Below, piece by piece: positions 45,154 to 55,461 of a DNA stretch of 64,000 nt (the first letter of the stretch is position 1; every line of letters begins with the position of its first letter). Source of the DNA: Salinirubrum litoreum (lineage in GTDB: Archaea > Halobacteriota > Halobacteria > Halobacteriales > Haloferacaceae). Position numbers and translations under genes: made by a program. The notes beneath the pieces were generated by a model. That model was not told where the DNA came from and ran no database searches. It saw only the letters and a list, made by a program, of their open reading frames with translations. The stretch covers positions 1 through 64,000 of the forward strand of contig NZ_JAJCVJ010000004.1 in assembly GCF_020567425.1 (NCBI RefSeq), given 5' to 3'.

Positions 45154-46230
45154 ATGACACGCTCCTTCGTTTCGGCTCCTCGGTACGTCCAGGGCGTCGG
45201 AGTCCTGAGCGAACTCGGCTCTCACGTGGAAGGGGTGGGTACCACCGCGCTGGTGATCACCGACGACGTCGTCCACGACGTCGTCGTCGACGGGATCGAC
45301 GGGCCGTTCTCGGGGGGCGCGGCGACGTATCACGCCGTACGGTTCGGCGGTGAGTGTACCGACGCCGAGATAACTCGGCTCTCGGCGATCGCTCGAGACC
45401 GGGACGCAGACGTGATCGTGGGGGCGGGCGGGGGGAAGGCGATCGACGTCGCGAAGGCCGTCCGCGGACGGGTCGGCGGTGCGCTCGTCTCTCTGCCCAC
45501 GATCGCCTCGACGGACGCGCCGACGAGCGGTATCTCGGTCGTGTACTCGGAGGACGGTCGACTCGACGGCGGGATCGTCCACGACCGCCGCCCGGATCTG
45601 GTCCTCGTCGACACGGGAGTCGTGGCGCGAGCACCGACTCGATGGTTCGTCTCCGGTGTCGGTGACGCACTCGCCACGCGGTTCGAGGCAACCGCGACGG
45701 TGGAGAGTGGCGGGGAGACGGTCGCGGGGGGACAGCCGACACGGGCGGGGGTCGCACTCGCGAGACAGTGTTACGAGGTCCTCCGCTCGTCCGCGCCCGC
45801 GGCGGTGACGGCGGTGAACGACGGAACCGTCACGGACGCCGTCGAGGAGACGACGGAGGCCATCGTCCTCCTCTCCGGGCTGGGCTTCGAGAACGGTGGA
45901 CTCGCCGCCGCACACGCGGTTCACGACGGGATCGTGTCCGCGGTCGAGACCGACGCGACACACGGGGAGAAGGTCTGCTTCGGCTTGCTCACGCAACTCG
46001 TCCTCGAGGGTCGAGAGACGTCGACTGTTCGTGAGGTCGCCCGGTTCGCCAGCGACCTCGGGCTCCCGGTGACGCTCGACGCGATCGGCGTCCCCACCGA
46101 CCGCGTCGACGCCGTCGCCGAGGCCGCGTGCAGTAGTCGCACGTCGATGGGCAACCAACCGGGGAACCCGACGCCAGCGGACGTCGAATCGGCGTTGCTG
46201 GGTGCAGACGACGTCGGCCACTCGCTGTAG
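45154..46230 (+). CDS. Glycerol-dehydrogenase-like (iron/zinc alcohol dehydrogenase) enzyme
   Basis: 358 residues. NAD-binding GAGGGKAIDVAKAV, STDAPTSG (nicotinamide loop), metal ligands Asp in GVGDALATRFEA and His in NGGLAAAHAVHDG and THGEKVCFG, as in GldA. Family members oxidise glycerol or related polyols to the ketone; glycerol-1-phosphate dehydrogenase is a relative but lacks this pattern. It stands before the IclR regulator of the sugar locus and may use glycerol or a sugar alcohol. Confidence 0.85.
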   Translation: MTRSFVSAPRYVQGVGVLSELGSHVEGVGTTALVITDDVVHDVVVDGIDGPFSGGAATYHAVRFGGECTDAEITRLSAIARDRDADVIVGAGGGKAIDVAKAVRGRVGGALVSLPTIASTDAPTSGISVVYSEDGRLDGGIVHDRRPDLVLVDTGVVARAPTRWFVSGVGDALATRFEATATVESGGETVAGGQPTRAGVALARQCYEVLRSSAPAAVTAVNDGTVTDAVEETTEAIVLLSGLGFENGGLAAAHAVHDGIVSAVETDATHGEKVCFGLLTQLVLEGRETSTVREVARFASDLGLPVTLDAIGVPTDRVDAVAEAACSSRTSMGNQPGNPTPADVESALLGADDVGHSL

Positions 46231-46313
46231 GCGAGTCCCGACTCGTCGGCGTTCGACACTGCTTTTCGTGACAGTCGTTCCAGCGACGAGAATATACGAG
46301 AGACTGTTCTAGA

Positions 46314-46332
46314 AGACAGAACGAATCTGTCT
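46314..46332. promoter_or_regulatory. Inverted repeat in the IclR gene promoter
   Basis: AGACAGA-ACGAA-TCTGTCT is a perfect seven-base dyad 50 bases before the IclR start. A second, overlapping dyad GTTCT...AGAAC lies at its left edge. Likely an operator, perhaps for the IclR protein itself. Confidence 0.45.
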
Positions 46333-46381
46333 GTGTTTCTCTCGCCAGAACGTTTATGTACCACTGTTCTGTTTCGAGCGT

Positions 46382-47347
46382 ATGGCCGAGGATCACGACG
46401 ACGACGACGACCGGCACACCGTGCAGACGGCACAGACGACCTTCCGCGTCCTCGACGCGGTACGGGCGCGCGAACAGGCCGGTGTCACGGAACTCGCGGC
46501 GGCACTGGACATGTCGAAGAGTGCCGTCCACCGACATCTCGCGACGCTCGTCGCGGAGGACCGCGTCGAGAAGCACGACGGCGAGTACCGGCGCGCGCTC
46601 CGCGAGACGGCGGGTGCAGACGTCGTCTTCGAGATCGTCGAAGTGCTGAAGGAACTCGGACGGGCGACGCCTGCAGAGGTCGCCACGGCCGTCGACAGGT
46701 CGGAGCGCACCGTCTCGCACTACCTCTCGTGGCTCGAAACGAAGCAGTACGTCACCCGACAGGGCGAGACGTACCAGAACGGACTGCGATTCCTCGACAT
46801 CGGCGAGCGTGTGAAACACGGCACGGGGATCTTCGACATCGCGGTCGAACAGGTCGACGCCCTCGCCGAGGAGAGCGGCGAACTCGCGCTGTTGAGCGTT
46901 CTGGAACACGGACAGAACGTCCTCCTGTACAAGTCGAGCGGGGCCGACGCCATTCAGACCTCCCACGAGATCGGGCTCCGAGAGCCACTCCACTGTAGCG
47001 GCCTGGGGAAGTCGATCCTCTCGGCACTCCCTCGCGAGCGAGTCGAACAGATCGTCGACGAACACGGCCTGCCGGCGTTCACCGAGAACACGATCACCGA
47101 CCGCGAGGAACTGTTCGCGGAACTGGATCGGACCCGTGATCGAGGGTTCGCGATCGACGACGAGGAGGCGAAGCCGGGCATCCGGTGTATCGCAGCACCC
47201 GTCGTCATCGGCGACGGGAAACTCTACGGGGCCGTCAGCATCACGGCACCGGAGAGTCGGATCCACGGAGAGCGGCTAGAAGAGACGCTTCCCGAGGCCG
47301 TCACGGGGGCGGCGAACGTCATCGAAGTGAACTCGATATACGTCTGA
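46382..47347 (+). CDS. IclR-family regulator with two winged-helix domains
   Basis: 321 residues, longer than the usual 250. A first winged helix (about 15-75) has VTELAAALDMSKSAVHRHLATLV. A second (about 80-140) has ATPAEVATAVDRSERTVSHYLSWL. Then comes the IclR effector domain (ALLSVLEHGQNVLLY ... REPLHCSGLGKSILSALP ... GIRCIAAPVV). IclR proteins sense small carbon compounds. It is convergent with the ABC ATPase gene and most likely controls the sugar locus. The doubled DNA-binding domain is unusual. Confidence 0.88.
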   Translation: MAEDHDDDDDRHTVQTAQTTFRVLDAVRAREQAGVTELAAALDMSKSAVHRHLATLVAEDRVEKHDGEYRRALRETAGADVVFEIVEVLKELGRATPAEVATAVDRSERTVSHYLSWLETKQYVTRQGETYQNGLRFLDIGERVKHGTGIFDIAVEQVDALAEESGELALLSVLEHGQNVLLYKSSGADAIQTSHEIGLREPLHCSGLGKSILSALPRERVEQIVDEHGLPAFTENTITDREELFAELDRTRDRGFAIDDEEAKPGIRCIAAPVVIGDGKLYGAVSITAPESRIHGERLEETLPEAVTGAANVIEVNSIYV

Positions 47348-47373
47348 TCGGGGGAGTCGTCTGCGGTCGATAC

Positions 47374-48489
<1,116 letters not shown>

Positions 48490-48673
48490 GATCTGGCGGT
48501 GGGGTATGTCGTGAGGAAACATATATAATTTTTCATCGCAGACTGATTCTTCGGGTCGAAAGCCGCTTCAACGGGGCGTAGAACGCCTCTAACGCACGAT
48601 CGCGCCTCGAAGCCTCCCGAGGCATACTGTGGACAACAACAATTATATACCTTCATTTTAAATCGTCGTTTCG

Positions 48674-49978
48674 ATGGTTCGCAAGCAGAGCGACTCCTCG
48701 GCGAGTAGGCGCAGGTTTATCAAAGTAGCCGGTGCGACCGGAATCGCCGGCCTCGCGGGATGTCTCGGTGGCGGTGGTGGGGGCGGCGGAACTGCCGGTA
48801 GTTCCGGTTCCGGGACGACGACCCTGCAGTTCTGGACGCTGTTCGCCGGCGGTGACGGCGAAGCGATGAAGTCGATGGTCGACCAGTTCAACGAAGAACA
48901 CGACTCGATCCAGGTCGAACGGCAACGCCAGCCGTTCGCCGAGTACTACGACAAACTGTTCACGGCGATGACGGGCGGCAACGCGCCGGACCTCGCGGTG
49001 TTCCACACCACGGAACTCCAGCGATTCGTCCAGGCGATGCAACCGCTCGGAGACTTGCTCTCGTCCGGCGCGAGTGACGCGTACGTCTCGTCCATCTGGG
49101 ACCAGACCCAGTTCGACGGCTCACGTGTCGCACTGCCGCTCGACACGCACCCGAACGGGCTCTACTACAACAAGGACATCTTCGAGGAGGCCGGTCTCGA
49201 CCCGGAGAGTCCGCCGACCTCCTTCTCGGAACTCACGGAGGCCGCGAACACGATCGAGTCCGAGACGGACAAACTCGCGTTCAGCCCGGACCCGTACAAC
49301 CTCTATCAGGTCCGCCAGTACATCGCGTGGCTCCGTGGCCGTGGCGGCACGTTCCTGAACGAAGACAAGACCAGCGCCGAGTTCGGTGACGCCGAGGGGA
49401 CGGCCCTCGGCGAGTTCTACGGGAACATCACCAACGAGTGGGGCTGGGACCGGCCCGACGCGACGGAGAATCGCGGAACCAAGGCCTTCCGCTCGGGCGA
49501 CATGGCGATGACGATCAACGGCACCTGGTACTACGGCGTCCTCCAGTCGCAGGACTTCGAGTGGGGCATGACCCAGCCGTTCGTCGGTCCCGAGCAGTCG
49601 ACCGACCTCACGTGGGCCAACAGCCACACCCTCGGCGTCCCGGCCGGGACGGACAAGGCGCAGGCGGCCACGGAAGTCGCGGAGTGGCTCACGCAGAACA
49701 GCCTCACGTGGGGGACGGACGCGGGTCACCTGCCGGCGGCGTCCGGCGTCCTCGAGTCCGACGACCTGCGCTCGGCGACCGTCTGGGAGAAGACGCTCTC
49801 GACGTACAACGAGATGGCACAGAACGGGGCGCTCGCCTACATGCCGAGTACCGAGAACAACCAGGACTACCAGCGGCCGGTCAACAAGGCGATCCAGCAG
49901 ATCTACTCCGGTCAGGCGGAGGCCGCCGACGTGATCCCGAGCGCCGCCGAGCAAGTCACGAGTAACCTCCAGGGATGA
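48674..49978 (+). CDS. Sugar ABC transporter substrate-binding lipoprotein
   Basis: 434 residues. Tat-type signal and lipobox (RRRFIKVAGATGIAGLAGC), a Gly/Ser linker, then a family-1 solute-binding fold: TLQFWTLFAGGDGEAMKSMV, GGNAPDLAVFHTTELQRF and GDMAMTINGTWYYG. It captures an oligosaccharide outside the cell for the two permeases directly downstream. A TATATA-like box (ATTATATACC) lies 25-30 bases upstream. Confidence 0.93.
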   Translation: MVRKQSDSSASRRRFIKVAGATGIAGLAGCLGGGGGGGGTAGSSGSGTTTLQFWTLFAGGDGEAMKSMVDQFNEEHDSIQVERQRQPFAEYYDKLFTAMTGGNAPDLAVFHTTELQRFVQAMQPLGDLLSSGASDAYVSSIWDQTQFDGSRVALPLDTHPNGLYYNKDIFEEAGLDPESPPTSFSELTEAANTIESETDKLAFSPDPYNLYQVRQYIAWLRGRGGTFLNEDKTSAEFGDAEGTALGEFYGNITNEWGWDRPDATENRGTKAFRSGDMAMTINGTWYYGVLQSQDFEWGMTQPFVGPEQSTDLTWANSHTLGVPAGTDKAQAATEVAEWLTQNSLTWGTDAGHLPAASGVLESDDLRSATVWEKTLSTYNEMAQNGALAYMPSTENNQDYQRPVNKAIQQIYSGQAEAADVIPSAAEQVTSNLQG

Positions 49979-49984
49979 CCGCAG

Positions 49985-50908
49985 ATGGCAACTGAAGATC
50001 GGCTGTCGGTGAGACGAAAGCTCCGGTCGATAGACCTCAGTGACGGCGAGACGCGCGACGGGATCCTGTTCGCACTCCCGTACTTCGCGCTGTTCTCGGT
50101 GTTCCTGCTGTACCCCCTGGTGAAGGGGTTCTACATGAGCCTCTTCGACTGGAACGCGTTCGCCCCGGCACAGTCGGAGTTCATCCTCTTCGAGAACTAC
50201 GCGCGGATGCTGGGCGATCCGGCGTTCTGGAAGTCGGTCAGGGCCACGGTCGTCTTCGTCGTCCTGACCGTCCCGACGCTCGTCGTCCTGGGGCTGGCAC
50301 TGGCACTGGGCGTCAATCGTGACATCAAGGGGAAGCGCGTGCTCCGGACGGTGTTCTTCAGCCCGTACGTGCTGACCGTCTCTGTCGTCTCGCTGATCTG
50401 GGCGGAGCTGTACGCCCCCCAGTACGGGGCGATCAACTACTACGTCGGATACCTCGTCCAGAACCCCCCGTCGTGGCTGAACTCGTTCACCTGGGCGATG
50501 CCGGCGATCGCCATCGCGACGATCTGGTGGACCGTCGGGTTCAACTTCGTCATCCTCCTCGCCGCCCGGCAGAGCGTGCCGGAGCGACTCTACGAGGCGG
50601 CGAAGATCGACGGCGCGAGTTCCTGGCGTGCGTTCAAAGACATCACCGTCCCACAGATGCGGTCGGCGATCGTCTTCGTCACGACGGTGCAGTTCATCTG
50701 GTCGTTCCAGGTGTTCGGACAGGCGTACATCATGACCAACGGTGGGCCGGGCGAGTCGACCCAGACGCTCGTGATGTATCTCTTCCGGATGGCGTTCAAC
50801 GAGGGACAGTTCGGCTACGCGGCCGCCGTGGGCTACTTCCTGTTCTTCGTCCTGGTGGCCGTGTCGCTGGGGAACTACTACTTCGTCAGCGGAGGTGAGA
50901 GCGCGTGA
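49985..50908 (+). CDS. Sugar ABC transporter permease 1
   Basis: 307 residues, six helices. EAA loop: LYEAAKIDGASSWRAFKDITVPQM, which contacts the ATPase. N-terminal MFS-free tail of about 30 residues is charged. It starts six bases after the binding-protein stop and ends overlapping the second permease start (GTGA), so the genes are translationally coupled. Confidence 0.93.
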   Translation: MATEDRLSVRRKLRSIDLSDGETRDGILFALPYFALFSVFLLYPLVKGFYMSLFDWNAFAPAQSEFILFENYARMLGDPAFWKSVRATVVFVVLTVPTLVVLGLALALGVNRDIKGKRVLRTVFFSPYVLTVSVVSLIWAELYAPQYGAINYYVGYLVQNPPSWLNSFTWAMPAIAIATIWWTVGFNFVILLAARQSVPERLYEAAKIDGASSWRAFKDITVPQMRSAIVFVTTVQFIWSFQVFGQAYIMTNGGPGESTQTLVMYLFRMAFNEGQFGYAAAVGYFLFFVLVAVSLGNYYFVSGGESA

Positions 50909-51750
50909 GCACCGCCAGTTCGCGACTCCTGTCGGAACGGGTCCGCTCGATCGGCGTCTACGCCGCGCTGTACGGCACGGCGGCGCTATTCCTCGTGCCG
51001 TACGCCTACATGGTGTCGACCTCGCTGAAGCCGGAGCAGTTCACGTTCTCGAGCAGTCCGTACTGGATCCCGCCGGAGGTCACGTTCCGCTGGTACGAGG
51101 CCGTTCTCGCCGGCGCACCGATCGTCCAGTGGGGACTCAACACGTTCGTCATCGCGGCGACGACGACCGTGCTCGTGGTCATCCTCGACTCGATGATCGC
51201 GTTCTCGCTGACCAAACTCGACTGGCCGGGCAAGCGCATCGTGTTCACGATCATCGTCGCCTCGTTCATGGTGCCGGTGTTCGCCAACATGGTGCCGCTG
51301 TACACGATCATCACCGACTTCGGGCTGATCAACAGTCCGCTGGCGGTGATCCTGCCGTTCAGTGCGATGCCCATCGGGGTGTTCCTGTTCACGCAGTTCT
51401 TCCACGACCTGCCGGATTCGGTCATCGAGGCCGCGAAGCTCGACGGCTTCTCCACGTTCCAGATCTACTACAAGATCGTGTTACCGCTGATGAAGCCGGC
51501 GATCGCCGCGCTGTCGCTGTACACGTTCGTCTACACGTGGAACCAGTTCCTCTGGCCGCTCATCGTGTTGCAGGGACAGCAGCAGTTCACGCTCCCGGTC
51601 GGAATCGTCACGATGCAACCGACGCAGGTGTTCCAACCGGGTGCGGAGATGGCGGGGACCTTCCTCGCGGTCCTGCCGCTGTTCGTCGTCTTCCTCCTCC
51701 TGCAAGAACACCTCGTGAACGCCGTGCAGATGCAGGGGACGACCGGATAA
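50905..51750 (+). CDS. Sugar ABC transporter permease 2
   Basis: 281 residues, GTG start overlapping the first permease stop. Six helices, EAA loop VIEAAKLDGFSTFQIYYKIV. MalG/LacG type. Its stop overlaps the next start (TAATG), so the YesL-like gene is part of the same operon. Confidence 0.93.
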   Translation: MSTASSRLLSERVRSIGVYAALYGTAALFLVPYAYMVSTSLKPEQFTFSSSPYWIPPEVTFRWYEAVLAGAPIVQWGLNTFVIAATTTVLVVILDSMIAFSLTKLDWPGKRIVFTIIVASFMVPVFANMVPLYTIITDFGLINSPLAVILPFSAMPIGVFLFTQFFHDLPDSVIEAAKLDGFSTFQIYYKIVLPLMKPAIAALSLYTFVYTWNQFLWPLIVLQGQQQFTLPVGIVTMQPTQVFQPGAEMAGTFLAVLPLFVVFLLLQEHLVNAVQMQGTTG

Positions 51751-52511
51751 TGTCCCGGAACACGCCGTCTGCGGGGACGTTCCGCACGACGGACGCAGAC
51801 GACGGTCGGGGCGGACTCACCGACCCGGAGCAGTCCGTGTTCCGTCGGCGCGGTGACGCGACGGCGTTCGACGACGAAGAGCACGACGACGGGAGTCGTT
51901 CGAACGCCTTCGTCACGACGCTCAAGTTCGTCTACCGGCACAGCACCGCGCTCGTTCCGGCGAGCGTCGTCTGGGTGCTCTGTTCGCTCCCACTGGTCAC
52001 CGTCGGGCCGGTGAGTCTCGGCCTGTACTCGGTGGTGCTGTCGCTCCGCGAGACCGGTCGTGTCGACCGAACTCGCGTCCTCACCACGGTCCGAGAGAAC
52101 CTCGTCCCGGCGACGCTCCTCGGGTTCCTCCCGGTGACGCTCGTCGGCATCGCAGGACTGTACGTCGTCACGGGGTTGTCGAGCGGCATCGTCGGGACCG
52201 CGCTCACCGTCGGTGCGGTGTACGCGGCCCTGTACGTCGGGGTGTTGCTGATCCCGACGTTCGTCTCGGTGGCGGCCGGCGTCGACCCGAAGGTCGCGCT
52301 TCGCGAGTCGTACGTGTGGCTCGCCGGATCACCGGTGACCGGCTTGCTCCTCTTGCTCGTGACGGCCGTGCTCCTCGTCGCGACGCTGGGGCTCACCATC
52401 GGGTTCCTGCTCCTGTTCGCCGGGATCACGGCGACCTATCACGTCGAAGTGCTCGTCCGCACGGCCGCAGACGAAGAAGCGCTCCCGAGTTTCGCTGCGG
52501 GGCTCCGGTGA
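51750..52511 (+). CDS. YesL/DUF624-like membrane protein
   Basis: 253 residues from ATG 51750. A hydrophilic, acidic N-terminus of about 55 residues is followed by four or five hydrophobic segments (TALVPASVVWVLCSLPLVTV, LVGIAGLYVVTGL, GVLLIPTFVSVAAG, LLVTAVLLVATLGLTIGFLL). PLVTVGPVSLGLYSVVLSL resembles the YesL start motif. Such proteins often follow CUT1 transporter genes; their role is unknown. The same operon supports a role in sugar uptake. Confidence 0.7.
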   Translation: MSRNTPSAGTFRTTDADDGRGGLTDPEQSVFRRRGDATAFDDEEHDDGSRSNAFVTTLKFVYRHSTALVPASVVWVLCSLPLVTVGPVSLGLYSVVLSLRETGRVDRTRVLTTVRENLVPATLLGFLPVTLVGIAGLYVVTGLSSGIVGTALTVGAVYAALYVGVLLIPTFVSVAAGVDPKVALRESYVWLAGSPVTGLLLLLVTAVLLVATLGLTIGFLLLFAGITATYHVEVLVRTAADEEALPSFAAGLR

Positions 52512-52640
52512 CCCGGTCTCCACCGCGAATCACGTGACAGCGACCGCGCGGGGACGACCGGTCGTCCACCGGGCACCTCCCGAACGCATGAAAAGATACA
52601 TAACACGAATACGAAAATATGGCGAGCAACCAGTGATACG

Positions 52641-55457
52641 ATGAGCATCGAACAACAGCAGTCGGTAGCGACGCATCGGCGGTCACAGTCGCTCTCCGGG
52701 ACGTGGACGCTCCGCTTCGACCCCGAAGACGTCGGTGTCGAGGAGCGGTGGACCGCAGTCGACGCCCACTGGAGCGACGAGGACTGTCTCTCCGTCGACG
52801 TGCCGCACGTCTGGCAGGAGTACGACTCCTACCGCGACTACACCGGCGTCGGCTGGTACCGTCGGACGGTGACGCTCGAGACGGTACCCGAGGACAGCGT
52901 GACGATCATCAGGTTCGGTGCCGTCGACTACGAGACGACCGTGTGGGTCAACGGCGTCGAGTGTGGCTCGAACCGGGGCGGCTACCTCCCGTTCGAGGTG
53001 GACGTCACCGAGGCGATCGAACCGGGCGAGAACGTCGTGACACTCCGCGTCGAAGACCCTGAAGACATCGACGAGATTCCCCACGGCAAACAGGGCGATC
53101 CGTGGTACACGCGGGTCAGCGGCGTCTGGCAGGACGTCGAACTTCAGACGCGGCCACGGACGCACGTCGCCGACGTCCGGGTCTCCCCGGACATCGACTC
53201 CGACAGTGCCGCCGTCGACGTCGACGTCGACGGGTTCGACGCGGACGCGCCAGACGACCTCTCCGTCCGCGTCCGAGTGGACCGTGACGGTGACACCGTC
53301 GCCGAGGCGGACCCGGTCGCCGTCGTGGCCGACGAGGATGATCCCGACAGTGGGCACGCGACGACGACGGTCGTGCTCGACAACCCCGACTACTGGCACC
53401 CCGACGACCCGGTCCTGTACGACGTGGTCGTCGACCTCGTCGGCGGTGACGCCGACGGGAGCCTCGACACCTACGAGGACTACTTCGGGATGCGCTCGGT
53501 CTCCTTCGAGGGGCGTCGGCTCTACCTGAACGGTGAACCGCTGTTCATCCGGGGCGCACTCGATCAGGGCTACTACCCGAAGACGCTGTATCGCCCGTTC
53601 GAGGAGGGGCTCTTCGAGCGTGAGATCCTGACGGCGAAGGAACTCGGCTTCAACCTCCTCCGGAAACACATCAAGCCGGCTCACCCCGACTGGGTGGAGG
53701 CCGCAGACCGTCTCGGCATCCTCGTCTGGGAGGAGGTGGCGAACCCGGGGCGGTACACGGAGCGCTCGAAGCGGGAGGTTCGCGAGCAGGCACGCGGTCT
53801 CGTCGAACGGGACTACAACCGCCCGTCCGTCATCGCGTGGAGTCTCTACAACGAGGAGTGGGGCATCGGCCACCACCAGGACGAGTCGTACGTCTGGGAC
53901 GACGTCGAGAAACAGGAGGTGCTCGGCGACCTGTACAGAGACGCCAAGTCGTGGGATCCGACGCGCCTCGTCTGTGACAACTCCGGGTGGGCACACGTCG
54001 CGACCGACATCAACGACTACCACCAGTACTTCGCCAGTCCGGACCGCACCGCCGAGTGGGCAGAGATGCTGGACCACGTGCTCACACACCCACACGAGAA
54101 CTACGCCGCCGAGTGGACCGATCCACACGAGACGCCACTCGTCATCTCGGAGTTCGGGGCGTGGGGGCTCTGTGACACCGACAGACTGCGCGAGCACTAC
54201 GACGGGAACCCGCCGTGGTTCTACCACTCGTTCCTCGTCCCCGAGGAACATCGCGGTGGCGACCTCGACAGCCACCACCTCCACCTCGAGTCCGGTGTGC
54301 GACGCTCCCCGGCCGGCTTCGGTCAACGGTACGCGCAGACCACCCTCCCTCAGATACTCGGCGAGGTGGACGAGGCCAGCGAGACGTGGCAGTGGCGTGA
54401 GTTCGTCTCGCTGAAAGACCAGATCGAGGAACTCCGGCGGCACGACGACATCGCCGGGTACGTGATCACCGAGTGGACCGACGTCGAGTGGGAGTTCAAC
54501 GGTGTCCTCGATTACCTGCGCGAGAGAAAGGAGTTCCACGACCGCTTCACCGAGATAAACGACGCGCTCTGTGTGACCGCCGAACCGGAGTCACACGTCG
54601 GGTGGGCGGGCGAACCGTTCTCCTTCGACCTCAGCGTCGTGAACGACACGGGCACCGGCGGTGCCGCGACGGTCGAGTGGACCGTCGTCGACGGCGACGA
54701 GGTCGTCGAGCAGGGCGTCGAAGAGACCACGCTCGCGTCCTTCGGGACGACGGCGGTCGGGACCGTCTCGTTCGTCCCCACGACACCGGACGGGCCGAGA
54801 CGATTCACCGTCGAACTGCGCGTCGACGGCGACGTCGGGACGGCGACCAACCGCGAGGAGGTGGTCGTCGCACCGCGGACGGCGCCCGTCGAACAGAACG
54901 TTCGGCTGTTCGTCGACGACCACGCACTCGCAGAGCGACTCCGTGGCGCGCGCTACACCGTCGTCGACGACGTCGACGAGGCGGACGTGGCGGTCGTCAC
55001 GCACGTCGGCGACCACGTCGGCGAGTTCGTCGAACACGGCGCGTCGGCACTGTTGCTCCCCGGCCCCGACCAGTTCCGCCCGCAGACGAACCTCTTCAGT
55101 TACCACGAACTCCCGCCGGGGGAGAACTGGAACCTCGCGTCCGCGATGTACGCACAGGACAGTCCGTTCCTCGCCGACCTCGCCGACGGCAAGCGACTCG
55201 GCTGGGGGTTCGAGGGCATCTTCCCGAACGCGGTCGCCACGGGACTCGACCGCGACTCCGACGAGATCCACGTCGGGTACATCGAAGGCTGGATGGCCAA
55301 CTGGGGGTCGCCGCTCGCGTTCCGACAGATCGACGACGGGACGGTCTGCTCGTGTACCTTCCCGCTCGGGGACCAGTACGGCGAACACGCGGTCGGAACG
55401 GTGCTGTTCGACCGACTCGTCGCCGACCTCGCCTCACGGACGCCGGGGGCCGAGTGA
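52641..55457 (+). CDS. Glycoside hydrolase family 2 (beta-galactosidase/glucuronidase type)
   Basis: 938 residues. N-terminal sugar-binding domain (SLSGTWTLRFDPE ... VDVPHVWQEYDSY), Ig-like domain, TIM barrel with acid/base Glu405 in WSLYNEEWGI and nucleophile Glu504 in VISEFGAWG, then beta domains and about 200 residues of unassigned C-terminal part. No signal peptide, so it acts inside the cell on imported oligosaccharides. Substrate (galactoside, glucuronide or mannoside) cannot be settled; the galactonate-dehydratase-like neighbour favours galactosides. Confidence 0.9.
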   Translation: MSIEQQQSVATHRRSQSLSGTWTLRFDPEDVGVEERWTAVDAHWSDEDCLSVDVPHVWQEYDSYRDYTGVGWYRRTVTLETVPEDSVTIIRFGAVDYETTVWVNGVECGSNRGGYLPFEVDVTEAIEPGENVVTLRVEDPEDIDEIPHGKQGDPWYTRVSGVWQDVELQTRPRTHVADVRVSPDIDSDSAAVDVDVDGFDADAPDDLSVRVRVDRDGDTVAEADPVAVVADEDDPDSGHATTTVVLDNPDYWHPDDPVLYDVVVDLVGGDADGSLDTYEDYFGMRSVSFEGRRLYLNGEPLFIRGALDQGYYPKTLYRPFEEGLFEREILTAKELGFNLLRKHIKPAHPDWVEAADRLGILVWEEVANPGRYTERSKREVREQARGLVERDYNRPSVIAWSLYNEEWGIGHHQDESYVWDDVEKQEVLGDLYRDAKSWDPTRLVCDNSGWAHVATDINDYHQYFASPDRTAEWAEMLDHVLTHPHENYAAEWTDPHETPLVISEFGAWGLCDTDRLREHYDGNPPWFYHSFLVPEEHRGGDLDSHHLHLESGVRRSPAGFGQRYAQTTLPQILGEVDEASETWQWREFVSLKDQIEELRRHDDIAGYVITEWTDVEWEFNGVLDYLRERKEFHDRFTEINDALCVTAEPESHVGWAGEPFSFDLSVVNDTGTGGAATVEWTVVDGDEVVEQGVEETTLASFGTTAVGTVSFVPTTPDGPRRFTVELRVDGDVGTATNREEVVVAPRTAPVEQNVRLFVDDHALAERLRGARYTVVDDVDEADVAVVTHVGDHVGEFVEHGASALLLPGPDQFRPQTNLFSYHELPPGENWNLASAMYAQDSPFLADLADGKRLGWGFEGIFPNAVATGLDRDSDEIHVGYIEGWMANWGSPLAFRQIDDGTVCSCTFPLGDQYGEHAVGTVLFDRLVADLASRTPGAE

Positions 55458-55461
55458 GAGC

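Noticed and set aside
50895-52511. 538-residue frame as one protein
   Set aside because: Its first half is a shadow of permease 2; the YesL-like part begins at ATG 51750, which overlaps the permease stop.
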